Assembly: GCA_035403225.1 (NCBI GenBank)
Contig: DAONET010000017.1
Span: 1-55,799, forward strand
Source of the DNA: DAIRDK01 sp035403225
GTDB taxonomy: Bacteria > Bacteroidota > Bacteroidia > Bacteroidales > FEN-979
Length of the DNA stretch: 55,799 bases
Direction of reading: 5' to 3'
This document shows positions 14,912 to 23,622 of this stretch, piece by piece. Under the pieces are notes generated by a model. It was not told the DNA's origin. It did no database searches and was given only the letters and a program-made list of their open reading frames with translations. A program made the position numbers and the translations under genes. Positions within the stretch are counted from its first letter, which is position 1. Every line of letters starts with the position of its first letter.

Positions 14912-16884
14912 TTATATTACATCGACGGTGATCTGGTACTGGCTGTGGTTGTAATACCCCCAGTAACTGTAATCACAATGCACGATGTTACGTTTTCTTA
15001 CATAGAGCTCAAGCTGGTAACAGCAGGTCTCGGGGAACACCGATTTGGCGGGAAGCGTGACCCGGAAGGTGCCTCCGTACCAGTGCGGTGATACGGCTCC
15101 GTGCAACAGGGCAGTCCGGTAATCGGGTCCGGAAGGGCCGCCCGACAACACCGTGGGTGAACTTCCGCCCGGAAGGAGTCCCAGGATGTTGATCGTGAGG
15201 TTTTCTCCGTAGTTGGCATGCAGGGTGTAATCTTCCAGATGTCCCCGGGGATCCGAGGCCCGGAAGTCGATCTGCACCTCGTCGCTGTCGGTCACCGGTT
15301 TGGTCACTCCGCAGGCGGAGATCTCTTCGATGATAGTGCCGGTGGCTTCGTGGTGGATGATCCTGACGGAGATGAAATCACAGTCGGGCTCCGANNNNNN
15401 NNNNNNNNNNNNNNNNNNNNNNNNNNNNNNNNNNNNNNNNNNNNNNNNNNNNNNNNNNNNNNNNNNNNNNNNNNNNNNNNNNNNNNNNNNNNNNTGAAGA
15501 TATTGGGGCCGGGTTCCCAGTAGAGCCGGTTGAAGTCGCCGAGGGCGCTGGCAGGCAGGTCGTTCCAGCTCACGCCGTTGTTGGAAGAATATTCGAACGC
15601 GTAATAGTCGACGTCGTTTCCGACCTGTCCCTGAATGAATACGTTCCCGGCATAGGGGCGGTCGCCATTATTGGCAATGAGACCCGGGTTGGCATATCCG
15701 ACGGGAGTAGGGGTCGCACCGGGGTTCCCGCCGATATGGTTGATCGTGTCCCAACAGGCGTCCATGAGCAATGCGCAGGTGCCATCGGGGTCGCCGCCGT
15801 GCGGAGCTACGCAACAGGCCTCGTCGTTGGCGTGCAGCGTGACGTTCATCACCGTGGGGATATCCCAACGGGTGTCGCAGATGCCCTCGTCGACGATGAC
15901 ATGATTGTCGCCGTTGCAGTTTTGCGTTGCCCGGAAGATGATGTCGGGAGTGCAGTCGGACCAGGGATGCCATGGCCACCATGGCCATATCTTCATCCGT
16001 TGTAATGCGGGAGGCGCTGTGAATCGCTTCACCAGCTTGTCACGAAGGATGTCAAGCGCACCGGGATCGATTTTCATCTCCTGCACCGTTGCGACATTCA
16101 TCGACCGCATGACCATCTCCTCATTCTCCGGAACCACGCGGGATTCCATATTCAGCGAGGCATATTCCTGCTCGCCGAGAAGATGTTGAAAGATCTTTGG
16201 ATCGGGTTCGGGGTCGGGAAGCGGGATCGGAGGGTACGGCCCCGCCTGGTAATAGTGGTGATGAATGTGGTCGAGGATGCCGGGGTCGAGTTCCCAGCGA
16301 CGGAATCTCCACCACCACCAGGGCCACCATCCGCAACACCACCTGAACCGGATCTCAAAAGCGCCGTTCTCGTCGGTGTAATCACAACCCACCTGATCGA
16401 CGCTTCTCCACCACCAGAACCAGTCTACATCGTATGCACAGACCCGTGCTCCCGGGACAGGACGGCCATCCTTGCAGACCACCCTCCCCCGGATGATGAA
16501 CGTACGGCACCAGCGAAGCCACCAGTGCCAGTAAAACGGCGAAATAACCACGGCCGGAAGATGAAGCTCCTTCACATTCTTCCACTGACGGGAAGCAACC
16601 GTGACGTTGATCGTCTGCAAACCAACCATCTCTTCCGCTGATACTTCTTCAGGCCCCATCGCCAGCGTGAGCGTCCCGGGGACCTTTTCAAAGGAAAAGA
16701 CGGCTGTGCCTTTTCCTTTTTCGTCAAGCCTGACCATACAGGACCGGATATCACCCGATCCTTCGCGCGCTACCACCTGCACCGTTCGCCCTTTTACCTC
16801 CTCATCAATGCGCGATGCATCCAACGGCACATGCAATTTTACGGGACCATCTGACTTCCCTTCTACGGTATTAATCTTTCCCAT
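14912..16884 (-). CDS. Extremely tryptophan-rich protein with a carboxypeptidase-regulatory-like domain (interrupted by a gap)
   Basis: At least 463 + 160 residues on either side of the gap. There is no signal peptide (MGKINTVEGKSDGP) and no obvious membrane helix. Residues about 131-182 resemble a carboxypeptidase-regulatory/CNA-B beta-sandwich (RGRVVCKDGRPVPGARVCAY then DYTDENGAFEIRF), with Trp clusters set into its loops and flanks. There are 16 Trp within residues 119-197 (YWHWWLRW, WFWWW, CCGWWPWWWWRFRRW) and five in IWPWWPWHPW at 299-308. A Pro/Asp stretch and a Cys-rich C-terminal half follow, with features such as DYYAFEYSSNNGVSW. The two halves fall in different frames only because the gap size is arbitrary; both are open to the gap edges. 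The start is supported by a perfect AAGGAGG five bases upstream. Function unknown. Confidence 0.8.
15395..15494. other. Assembly gap inside the Trp-rich gene
   Basis: 100 N. The reading frame is open on both sides but shifts across it, so the true length is not 100 bp. No flank overlap. Confidence 0.9.
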
Positions 16885-17085
16885 TTACTCCTCCTTCTTA
16901 AAGGTGAATGATTACTGTCTGATTAAAAATACATACATACATCTATATAGATATAATATGAATTGAAAATGAATAACCTGTGCCAACAGCTACGCTGTTT
17001 AAAGATACGGCGGGGCCCAGGGAATATCAATCACCAAAAGTAAGTAGGTAACAATGATGAGAGTGGGTGACGGCAAGAGGGGTTC
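16885..17085. other. Intergenic region upstream of the Trp-rich gene
   Basis: About 200 bases, AT-rich near the gene. It contains a short tetranucleotide tract (CATACATACAT, about 16931-16942) and an AT-palindrome TCTATATAGA. One minus-strand -7-like TACTTTTG lies at 17035-17042, about 150 bases from the ATG, and may be the promoter. No gene seen. Confidence 0.5.
16890..16896 (-). promoter_or_regulatory. Strong Shine-Dalgarno site of the Trp-rich gene
   Basis: AAGGAGG five bases before the ATG at 16884. Such a site is uncommon in this window, where most genes have none. Confidence 0.85.
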
Positions 17086-17778
17086 TCAGGCTTCCCGGAG
17101 CAATTTCCGGATATCGTCATTGTGTCCGTACAGCACCATGATATCGCCCTCATGCAGTACGGTATCGGCTGTAGCGACGCCCTGGATCTGGTGTTTTGTC
17201 ACTTTCCGGAAGATGCCGAGGATGTTTTTCTCTTTGACGTCTTTCATGATGGTGAGTACGATCACGTTGAAGTTCCGGTTGAACCCGATATCGCGGATGG
17301 TTTTGCCGGAGAACCGGGCCGGGGTTTTCACTTCGATGATGCTGTATTGATCGGTCAGTTCGAAGGAATCGACCACGCCGGCGGTGGTCAGTTTCCGGGC
17401 CCAACGTTCGGCTGTTTCTTCTTCAGGTCTGACGATCTCGGTCACCTCCATGGCTTCGAGGATGGTTTCGTGAAGGGGCGACACAGCCCGGCTGATCAGG
17501 CGGGGCACATTCATCTTCTTCATCATGGCGGTCGTAAGGAGATTGGCTCCTTCATTTTCCCCGATGCAGACCAACACCACGTCGGTGTTTTTCAGCGGGA
17601 GACTCTGTACAGCCGACGGGCGCTGACAGTCGAGGCAGATGGCGTGGGTCACTTTATCTTTGATGGCTTCGATCTTTTCCATCTGTTTATCTACCGCGAT
17701 CACTTCATGTCCCATCTGCGTAAGCTTGGTCGCTAATGAGGATCCGAAGTTTCCCAATCCGATGATGATGAATTTCAT
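17086..17778 (-). CDS. ktrA: Ktr/Trk potassium uptake regulatory subunit (RCK protein)
   Basis: A 230-residue cytoplasmic gating subunit for the K+ channel encoded just upstream. The N-terminal RCK/Rossmann domain has GLGNFGSSLATKL with the acidic residue at the end of beta-2 (VIAVDKQ). The C-terminal RCK_C domain begins near residue 140 (IIEVKTPARFSGKTI). A single RCK pair makes it KtrA-like (about 220 residues) rather than the doubled TrkA. It starts 11 bases after the ktrB stop, so the two form an operon. No Shine-Dalgarno site is seen. Confidence 0.93.
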   Translation of the reverse strand: MKFIIIGLGNFGSSLATKLTQMGHEVIAVDKQMEKIEAIKDKVTHAICLDCQRPSAVQSLPLKNTDVVLVCIGENEGANLLTTAMMKKMNVPRLISRAVSPLHETILEAMEVTEIVRPEEETAERWARKLTTAGVVDSFELTDQYSIIEVKTPARFSGKTIRDIGFNRNFNVIVLTIMKDVKEKNILGIFRKVTKHQIQGVATADTVLHEGDIMVLYGHNDDIRKLLREA

Positions 17779-17789
17779 GGTTTTGATGT

Positions 17790-19625
17790 TTAATTGATCA
17801 ATATATTTTCTGCCGGATACCGGTACGATCCCGGTGAGGCTTTTTTAAAGAGGGCGATCATCAGGGTCAGTGATCCGATCCTGCCCAGGAACATCGTGAT
17901 GATGATGATAAATTTACCGGCATGACTCAGTTGAGGGGTGATGCCCCTGGAAAGGCCGGTGGTACTGAAGGCGGAAACGCATTCGAAACAGATGTCGAGA
18001 AATCCTTTGCCGGGATCCGACAGGGTCAATCCCATGACCGAGAGGGCGATCACGATGATGCTGAGGGTGATGATCGCGAAGGCGCGGTTGACGGAAAGAG
18101 CGGATATCTCGCGTTTGAAGATCTCCAGATGCTGTTTCCCTCTGGCTATGCTGAAGATATTCAGGACGGAGATGGCCAGGGTGCTCGTTTTGATACCACC
18201 CCCGGTGGATCCGGGAGAAGCGCCGACCCACATCAGGAAGAGGATGACCAGCACGGTGGGGATGCGGAGGGCGCTCGTGTCCACGGTGTTGAATCCGGCG
18301 GTGCGGGAAGTGATGGTGCCGAACAGCGAGGTGACGATTTTTCCGAAGAAAGAATGCCCCGACAGCGTGTTGTTATATTCAAACAAAAAGAAACAGATCG
18401 TTCCCGAGATTGTCAGGATAGCGGTCGTGATGAGCACGATCCGGGTGTTGAGGTTGACCAGCCAGGGTACATGGGCCCGTGGTTTGATCCGGAGAAGCCA
18501 TAACAGTCGTGACTGAATGCTGACCTTGAGCGAGTGCAGCAGGTTGAAAACGATGGGGAAACCCAGACCTCCCAGGAGTATCAGTCCTGCCATGATGAGA
18601 TGCAGCGGGTAGTTAAACTGAAAGATGCCCTGGTACAAGTTCCCCGAAAGGGTGGAGAATCCGGCATTGCAGAATCCCGAGACCGCGTGGAACACCGAGA
18701 AGAAAACCCGGTCGTAAATGGCCGGCATGATCGCGGGATCAAGGGTGTAAAACACAGCAAGGGCCCCGGCTCCTTCGATTAGGAACGTGATCAGGATGAT
18801 CTTTTTCAGGATGGAGAAGACCTCGTTGATTTTCTCCGCATTGGTCATCTCGTGAAGGATCAGCTGATGTTCGTAAGATGTCACCCCCGTAAAGAAATAG
18901 CTGAAGTAGCTGGCGAAGGTCATGATGCCGATCCCGCCGACCTGTATTAACAACAGGATGATGATTTTTCCGGATTCGCTGAAGCAGATGGCGGTATTCA
19001 CCACCGATAACCCGGTCACACAAACGGCGCTGGTGGAGGTGAACAGGGCATCGATGAAGGAGATGCCCCCGGTGGTCGCTTTCGGAAGCAACAACAGGAA
19101 TCCGCCCAGGATGATGATGGACAGGAAACTCAGCACAAACAATAACGCCGGGTTGACGACAGTGGATCGTGCATTGATCCGGAGCGACGAAAACTCACGC
19201 ACGAAGACAAGCAGGATGGCGGGATACATCCAGAGGGGGGAGTGGAAGAATCCGAAGAAAGGGGAAAGCGAGATGCCGGTCTGAGCGATGATCAGGGTGA
19301 GTAAAAAGAGCAGAAACAGCGCTTCAAGAGGCCATGCTTTTTTTCTCGGGCGGCTTTTCCGGAAGAAAAATCTCCCGGTGAGGGAAATGATGCCGACCAG
19401 GATGGTAGCGAGATAGATGCCGTGCAGGATTCCGGCTTCGTATGCCCGATGCTCAAACCCGATATCATAAAGGAAACACAGCACCGCGAAAACGCTGAGG
19501 GCAAACGGCACCCGTTTTACCCTTCTGACGAAGGTCGCCTGTTTTTCTTTCCGTATTTGGTAGGCCGTACTCAAGGTCGTTTCGGATTTGATGGCAGCAT
19601 CCCTCTCTGTTACCCGGGATGGCAT
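17790..19625 (-). CDS. ktrB: TrkH/KtrB family potassium transporter
   Basis: A 611-residue integral membrane protein forming the K+ pore. The four selectivity-filter repeats are visible with their glycines: SAVCVTGLSVV, SGFCNAGFST, SRTAGFNTV and SAFSTTGLSRG. About 160 residues at the N-terminus, with several extra membrane segments, precede the canonical part. Such an extension occurs in some Bacteroidota members of the family. A near-consensus TACCTTTA lies about 30 bases upstream. It is followed directly by ktrA, supporting a KtrAB-type system for osmotic and pH balance. Confidence 0.92.
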   Translation of the reverse strand: MPSRVTERDAAIKSETTLSTAYQIRKEKQATFVRRVKRVPFALSVFAVLCFLYDIGFEHRAYEAGILHGIYLATILVGIISLTGRFFFRKSRPRKKAWPLEALFLLFLLTLIIAQTGISLSPFFGFFHSPLWMYPAILLVFVREFSSLRINARSTVVNPALLFVLSFLSIIILGGFLLLLPKATTGGISFIDALFTSTSAVCVTGLSVVNTAICFSESGKIIILLLIQVGGIGIMTFASYFSYFFTGVTSYEHQLILHEMTNAEKINEVFSILKKIILITFLIEGAGALAVFYTLDPAIMPAIYDRVFFSVFHAVSGFCNAGFSTLSGNLYQGIFQFNYPLHLIMAGLILLGGLGFPIVFNLLHSLKVSIQSRLLWLLRIKPRAHVPWLVNLNTRIVLITTAILTISGTICFFLFEYNNTLSGHSFFGKIVTSLFGTITSRTAGFNTVDTSALRIPTVLVILFLMWVGASPGSTGGGIKTSTLAISVLNIFSIARGKQHLEIFKREISALSVNRAFAIITLSIIVIALSVMGLTLSDPGKGFLDICFECVSAFSTTGLSRGITPQLSHAGKFIIIITMFLGRIGSLTLMIALFKKASPGSYRYPAENILIN

Positions 19626-19739
19626 ACTCTCGTAAGGGATTTGAGAATAAAGGTACGATTATTCGGTTAACGGAATAATACGGGTGGGTATTACACCACC
19701 GGAGGATATCCGGTTGATACCTGGGAATGAACGATGAAG

Positions 19740-21044
19740 TCAGGTCACGTCTTCAGGGAGAGCGGGCAGTATTCCTTTGCTGACGTAGATAGGCCTGACA
19801 TATCTCCGCATGGATTTCCGGTTGATGCCGAACCAGATCCCGGCGGCCACGGTGATCGCTGCGCTGAGGAGCAGGGTAGGGGTCAGGCCGATGCCGCTGG
19901 CGATAGATCCCGCGATGAGGTTGCCGATGGGAGTGGTGCCCATCAGGGCCATGGCATAGAAACTCATCACGCGTCCCCGTTTGTCTTCGTCGGAAATGGT
20001 TTGGAGCATGGTGTTGATGGACGACAGGGAAAGAACCATGGTCAACCCGGCGAAGAACAAGACGATGACGGAGAAATACATCCTCCCCGACAGCGCGGCC
20101 AGGGCCAGGGAGCAGCCCATCAGGATGACGCTGCCGGCGATGATTCTGGCCAGTCCCAGCACGGTTTTTCGGGCGGCCATGTACAAGGCTCCCATCAGCG
20201 CCCCGGCTCCCATCGCCGACATCAGGTATCCCAATGTCTCGGAGCCGCCGTGCATGTTCTCCTTGGCATAGGCTGGGAGCAGCACGATATACGACAGCCC
20301 GACCATACTCAGCACGGCCAGCATGAGGATGAGGGTACGAATGGGCATCGACTGGAAGGTATAATGAAATCCTTCGGAGAAGCTTTTTTTGAAGTTGGAC
20401 GCATGGATGGTCGAGGGCCGAAAGGGGATCCGGATCTGCATCAGGGCGAAGATGACGGCGCCAAAACTTAGTGCATTCAAGAGAAAACAGATCCCTTCGC
20501 CCACCAACGCGATGACGACGCCGGCGATGGCGGGCCCGATCAGCCGGGCTCCGTTGAAGATGGCTGAGTTCAGGGCGATGGCGTTACCCAGGTCCTTCGG
20601 GTCGTCGATGAGGTCGATGACCAGCGACTGACGCGCGGGAGCATCGAAAGCAGTGACAATGCCGAAAAGGATGCTGAGGGCGATGATGTGCCACACCATG
20701 ATGACGTTGAACAACACCAACAGGGCCATGGTCAGCGCGTGCAACAAGTAGACAATCTGGGTGGCTTTCATGATCCGGAGCCGGTCATACCTGTCGGTCA
20801 CCACCCCCGTAAAAGGCGACAGGATGAAGGTGGGGATCTGGCTGGTAAAGCCGATCAGCCCTAAAAGGAACACCGACCCGGTAAGCCGGTATATCAACCA
20901 GCTGAGCGCGATATTCTGTATCCAGGTGCCGATGAGTGAGGCTCCCTGCCCGATGAAGTATATCCGGTAATTCCTCGAATGCAGCGACGAGAATATGTTT
21001 CGGATCGCGCTGAAATCTTTGGGGATGATATCGTTGATCTTCAT
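19740..21044 (-). CDS. Major facilitator superfamily transporter (MFS_3/EntS-like)
   Basis: A 434-residue permease with about 12 membrane segments. The N-terminal half has the family layout FRNYRIYFIGQGASLIGTWIQ-like opening (here SRNYRIYFIGQGASLIGTWI) and the loop 2-3 motif GVVTDRYDRLRIM. The second half begins near FKKSFSEGFHYTF. These features fit the drug:H+ antiporter-3/enterobactin exporter-like branch; the substrate cannot be inferred. A -7 element on its strand overlaps the end of the upstream NADH dehydrogenase gene (21070-21077). Confidence 0.85.
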   Translation of the reverse strand: MKINDIIPKDFSAIRNIFSSLHSRNYRIYFIGQGASLIGTWIQNIALSWLIYRLTGSVFLLGLIGFTSQIPTFILSPFTGVVTDRYDRLRIMKATQIVYLLHALTMALLVLFNVIMVWHIIALSILFGIVTAFDAPARQSLVIDLIDDPKDLGNAIALNSAIFNGARLIGPAIAGVVIALVGEGICFLLNALSFGAVIFALMQIRIPFRPSTIHASNFKKSFSEGFHYTFQSMPIRTLILMLAVLSMVGLSYIVLLPAYAKENMHGGSETLGYLMSAMGAGALMGALYMAARKTVLGLARIIAGSVILMGCSLALAALSGRMYFSVIVLFFAGLTMVLSLSSINTMLQTISDEDKRGRVMSFYAMALMGTTPIGNLIAGSIASGIGLTPTLLLSAAITVAAGIWFGINRKSMRRYVRPIYVSKGILPALPEDVT

Positions 21045-21069
21045 GGCAGGACAAGGTGATTCGCCGCGG

Positions 21070-21077
21070 CAAAATTA
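21070..21077 (-). promoter_or_regulatory. -7 promoter element of the MFS gene
   Basis: TAATTTTG on the minus strand, 26 bases before the MFS ATG and overlapping the stop region of the preceding gene. Confidence 0.5.
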
Positions 21078-22109
21078 CGAAACTGACGGATTACTCTTGT
21101 CTTCCCGCAGCCTGTTTTTCCGGAACAGCGGCGGGTCAAACTTGGAAGGGATGGTCCTGACGATGATCCGGTAAGAAAAGGCGTACGTGAAGTAGTTCCA
21201 TATCCAGTCGGAGAAAGCAATGATGCGGTTCCGGAAGCCGGTGATGCGGATCAGGTGGATCCCCATCCAAAGAAACCACGCGAAGAAGCCCTGGGTGTTG
21301 AACAAGGGGAGGTCGGCCACGGCGCGGTTTCTTCCCACGGTGGCCAGGGTGCCGAGCTCAATGTAACGAAACTTCTTTAGCTCCTTCCCCTGACTGATCC
21401 GGAAGAGATTACGGCCGAGGTTCGTCCCCTGTTGCATGGCGGGGAAAGCNNNNNNNNNNNNNNNNNNNNNNNNNNNNNNNNNNNNNNNNNNNNNNNNNNN
21501 NNNNNNNNNNNNNNNNNNNNNNNNNNNNNNNNNNNNNNNNNNNNNNNNNGGGTAATCTTTCGGGATGATATGATGCCTGAACTCTGCCAGCGCCCCGGCC
21601 AGCTCCACCCCCGTGGCGCCTCCGCCGATGACCACAAAATTCAACATGATCTTCCGGTCATCCGGGCAATTGTAGATCACGGCCTTCTCAAACTGCTCCA
21701 GCAACGTGTTCCTGATGGAAATGGCATCGTTGAGCGTCTTCATCTCCATGCAGTTCTTTTCGAAATTCTCGTTGCCGTAATAGTTCGTCTCCGAACCCGT
21801 GGCAATCACCAGGTAATCGTACGTGAAGTCGCCGATCGTCGTCTCCACCCGGTTCTCCTTCGGGACAATACGGGTCACTTCCGTCATGTAAAACGAAAAA
21901 TTCCGGTAGCCGTGAAATAACCGGCGAAAAGGCGTGGCAATGGATACCGCCGAAAGACCACAGGTGGCGACCTGATACAACAGAGGCTGGAAGTTATGAT
22001 GATTGTGCTTGTCGAGGAGAACTAGGTCGAATGGCTTGTTCCGTAACTTATGGATCAGCGATAAGCCGCCGAATCCCCCGCCGATGACGATGACTTTTTT
22101 TCTTTCCAT
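21075..22109 (-). CDS. ndh: Type II NADH dehydrogenase (NDH-2), interrupted by a gap
   Basis: A membrane-peripheral flavoprotein that passes electrons from NADH to quinone without pumping protons. The start MERKKVIVIGGGFGGLS begins directly with the FAD-binding GxGxxG. The second dinucleotide motif VVIGGGATGVELAGALAEF (NADH binding) follows near residue 165. The C-terminal part, GFFAWFLWMGIHLIRITGFRNR, is the amphipathic membrane anchor typical of NDH-2. The gap at 21450-21549 removes about 120 residues compared with the usual 420-440. The -7 element at 22157-22164 supports the start at 22109. Confidence 0.92.
   Translation of the reverse strand: MERKKVIVIGGGFGGLSLIHKLRNKPFDLVLLDKHNHHNFQPLLYQVATCGLSAVSIATPFRRLFHGYRNFSFYMTEVTRIVPKENRVETTIGDFTYDYLVIATGSETNYYGNENFEKNCMEMKTLNDAISIRNTLLEQFEKAVIYNCPDDRKIMLNFVVIGGGATGVELAGALAEFRHHIIPKDYXXXXXXXXXXXXXXXXXXXXXXXXXXXXXXXXXXAFPAMQQGTNLGRNLFRISQGKELKKFRYIELGTLATVGRNRAVADLPLFNTQGFFAWFLWMGIHLIRITGFRNRIIAFSDWIWNYFTYAFSYRIIVRTIPSKFDPPLFRKNRLREDKSNPSVS
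21450..21549. other. Assembly gap inside ndh
   Basis: 100 N. By comparison with typical NDH-2 length the missing segment should be near 350-400 bp. The flanks do not overlap. Confidence 0.9.
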
Positions 22110-22156
22110 GATCGCGGTTTCTGTTTTTTTATAAAGAATGAATCTAAATAAGAATA

Positions 22157-22164
22157 CAAACGTA
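22157..22164 (-). promoter_or_regulatory. -7 promoter element of ndh
   Basis: TACGTTTG on the minus strand, 48 bases before the ndh ATG. Confidence 0.5.
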
Positions 22165-22222
22165 CAAAAATCCGGGATATCATTTTCAATATCCGAAGAA
22201 AACAAAAAAATAAATGGCAGGA

Positions 22223-23149
22223 TCAATGTTGATCGAGGCCATTCAGCATGAAGATCATGTGCATGAGCGATTTCAGGATCTCTCCGGTGTATTCGGTGAC
22301 AGCGTTCACGCTGCCCGGGAGGGCGAACACCAGGGAATGGCCCATCACCCCGGCGATGCTGCGGCTGAGGAGCGCCTGTGGTTTTTCCGTTCCGAATTTC
22401 AGGCGGATATGATCCATGATGCCCGGAATCTCTTTATCGATGACGGAATGTATGACTTCCGGCGTAAAATCTTTTGGCCCGATCCCGGTGCCTCCGGTGG
22501 TGATGACGACATCGGTTTTTTCGTTACGGCAGCGGGCGAGGATTTCAGAGAGAAGTCCGGGATCGTCGGGGATGAGGGAGTGATGGATGGTGAAGGGGAG
22601 CGCGTGTCCGGTGAAAAAGTCGCGGATCATGGATTCGATGCGGGGGCCTGACAGGTCTTCGTAGATCCCGGCATGGGCGCGGTCGCTGAGGGTGACGATG
22701 TGCACCGCATATGTCTTGGGAAGGTAAACGAGGGTGTCGCCGTCTTTCAGCTCACCGCCTTTGATGACCCTTGCGAAGATGCCTTCTTTGGGCATCACGC
22801 AATTGCCCACTTCCCGGAAAATGGCGCAGGTGCTTCCGTGGCATTCTTTCCCGATCTGTGTTACTTCGAGCTCAATCGTGTCATTGTAAAAGCGATCGAG
22901 GGGATGGCATTTCCAGAGTTCCAGCCCGGTGGTGGTGATGTTTTCGGCGAACTCGCCGTAACGGATTTTCCGGCCCGTCAGGTGCTCGAACTTTTCCATG
23001 CTTTCGGTCCCGAGGAGGCTGACCTGCCGGTGCCAGGGACCGGCATGGGCATCGCTTTCCACTCCGTCGGCCGTGAGCCGGATGATGCCGGCAGGCGTCT
23101 TGATCGTTCCTTTTGCGTTGGATATATTTACAGATCTGACCTGGATCAT
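22223..23149 (-). CDS. MOSC domain-MogA/MoaB fusion protein of molybdenum/tungsten cofactor synthesis
   Basis: A 308-residue two-domain protein. Residues 1 to about 145 are a MOSC domain (sulfur/cofactor-carrier fold; SDAHAGPWHRQVSLL, GEFAENITTTGLEL, ECHGSTCAIFREVGNC). Residues about 148-308 are a MogA/MoaB molybdopterin adenylyltransferase domain (VTLSDRAHAGIYEDLSGP, TTGGTGIGPKDFTPEV, LPGSVNAVTEY). MogA activates molybdopterin with AMP for metal insertion by MoeA. The MOSC part may handle the sulfurated or finished cofactor. It is the last gene of the modE-wtp-moe-moa operon, 26 bases after moaC. Confidence 0.92.
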   Translation of the reverse strand: MIQVRSVNISNAKGTIKTPAGIIRLTADGVESDAHAGPWHRQVSLLGTESMEKFEHLTGRKIRYGEFAENITTTGLELWKCHPLDRFYNDTIELEVTQIGKECHGSTCAIFREVGNCVMPKEGIFARVIKGGELKDGDTLVYLPKTYAVHIVTLSDRAHAGIYEDLSGPRIESMIRDFFTGHALPFTIHHSLIPDDPGLLSEILARCRNEKTDVVITTGGTGIGPKDFTPEVIHSVIDKEIPGIMDHIRLKFGTEKPQALLSRSIAGVMGHSLVFALPGSVNAVTEYTGEILKSLMHMIFMLNGLDQH

Positions 23150-23175
23150 GGTTTTCTTTTTACGTCAGCAAGAGC

Positions 23176-23622
23176 TTATTCTTTGGTTTTTGAGACCAGA
23201 TGCACATCATCGATCTTCATGGATTTGTCTGCGGCCTTGCACATATCGTAAACGGTAAGCAAGGCGACGGAGACGGCGGTAAGGGCTTCCATCTCGATAC
23301 CGGTCTGACCGGTGCACCGGGCCAGCGCGGTGACTTTTACGCCGGTGTCATCGGGTACGGCCTTCACCTCGATTTTGCTGATGGCGAGCGGATGGCAGAG
23401 CGGGATCAGTTCGCTGGTCCGTTTGCCTCCCTGTATCCCCGCAATCTCGGCGACAGTCAGCACATCACCTTTCTTCATCAGGTTTTCGCTGATCAGCCGG
23501 AGCGTGGTTTCCTGCAGGGTGATATGGCCTTCGGCAATGGCCGTCCTCAGCTGCACCGGCTTCCCTGAAACGTCCACCATGTTGGCTTTGCCGTGATCAT
23601 CGGTATGTGACAGTTTTTTCAT
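23176..23622 (-). CDS. moaC: Cyclic pyranopterin monophosphate synthase
   Basis: A 148-residue enzyme that converts the MoaA product 3',8-cH2GTP to cPMP, the first stable pterin of cofactor synthesis. Family landmarks are present: MVDVSGKP near residue 15, KKGDVLTVAEIAGIQGGKRT near 51-70, LIPLCHPL near 74, the catalytic ARCTGQTGIEMEALTAVSVALLTVYDMCKA segment (given here in parts) and DKSMKI. Length is normal. Its ATG overlaps the moaA stop by 4 bp, so translation is probably coupled. Confidence 0.96.
   Translation of the reverse strand: MKKLSHTDDHGKANMVDVSGKPVQLRTAIAEGHITLQETTLRLISENLMKKGDVLTVAEIAGIQGGKRTSELIPLCHPLAISKIEVKAVPDDTGVKVTALARCTGQTGIEMEALTAVSVALLTVYDMCKAADKSMKIDDVHLVSKTKE

Noticed and set aside
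16931..16942. CATA tetranucleotide tract as a phase-variation repeat
   Set aside because: Only about three units and not placed where it would shift a frame or promoter spacing convincingly.
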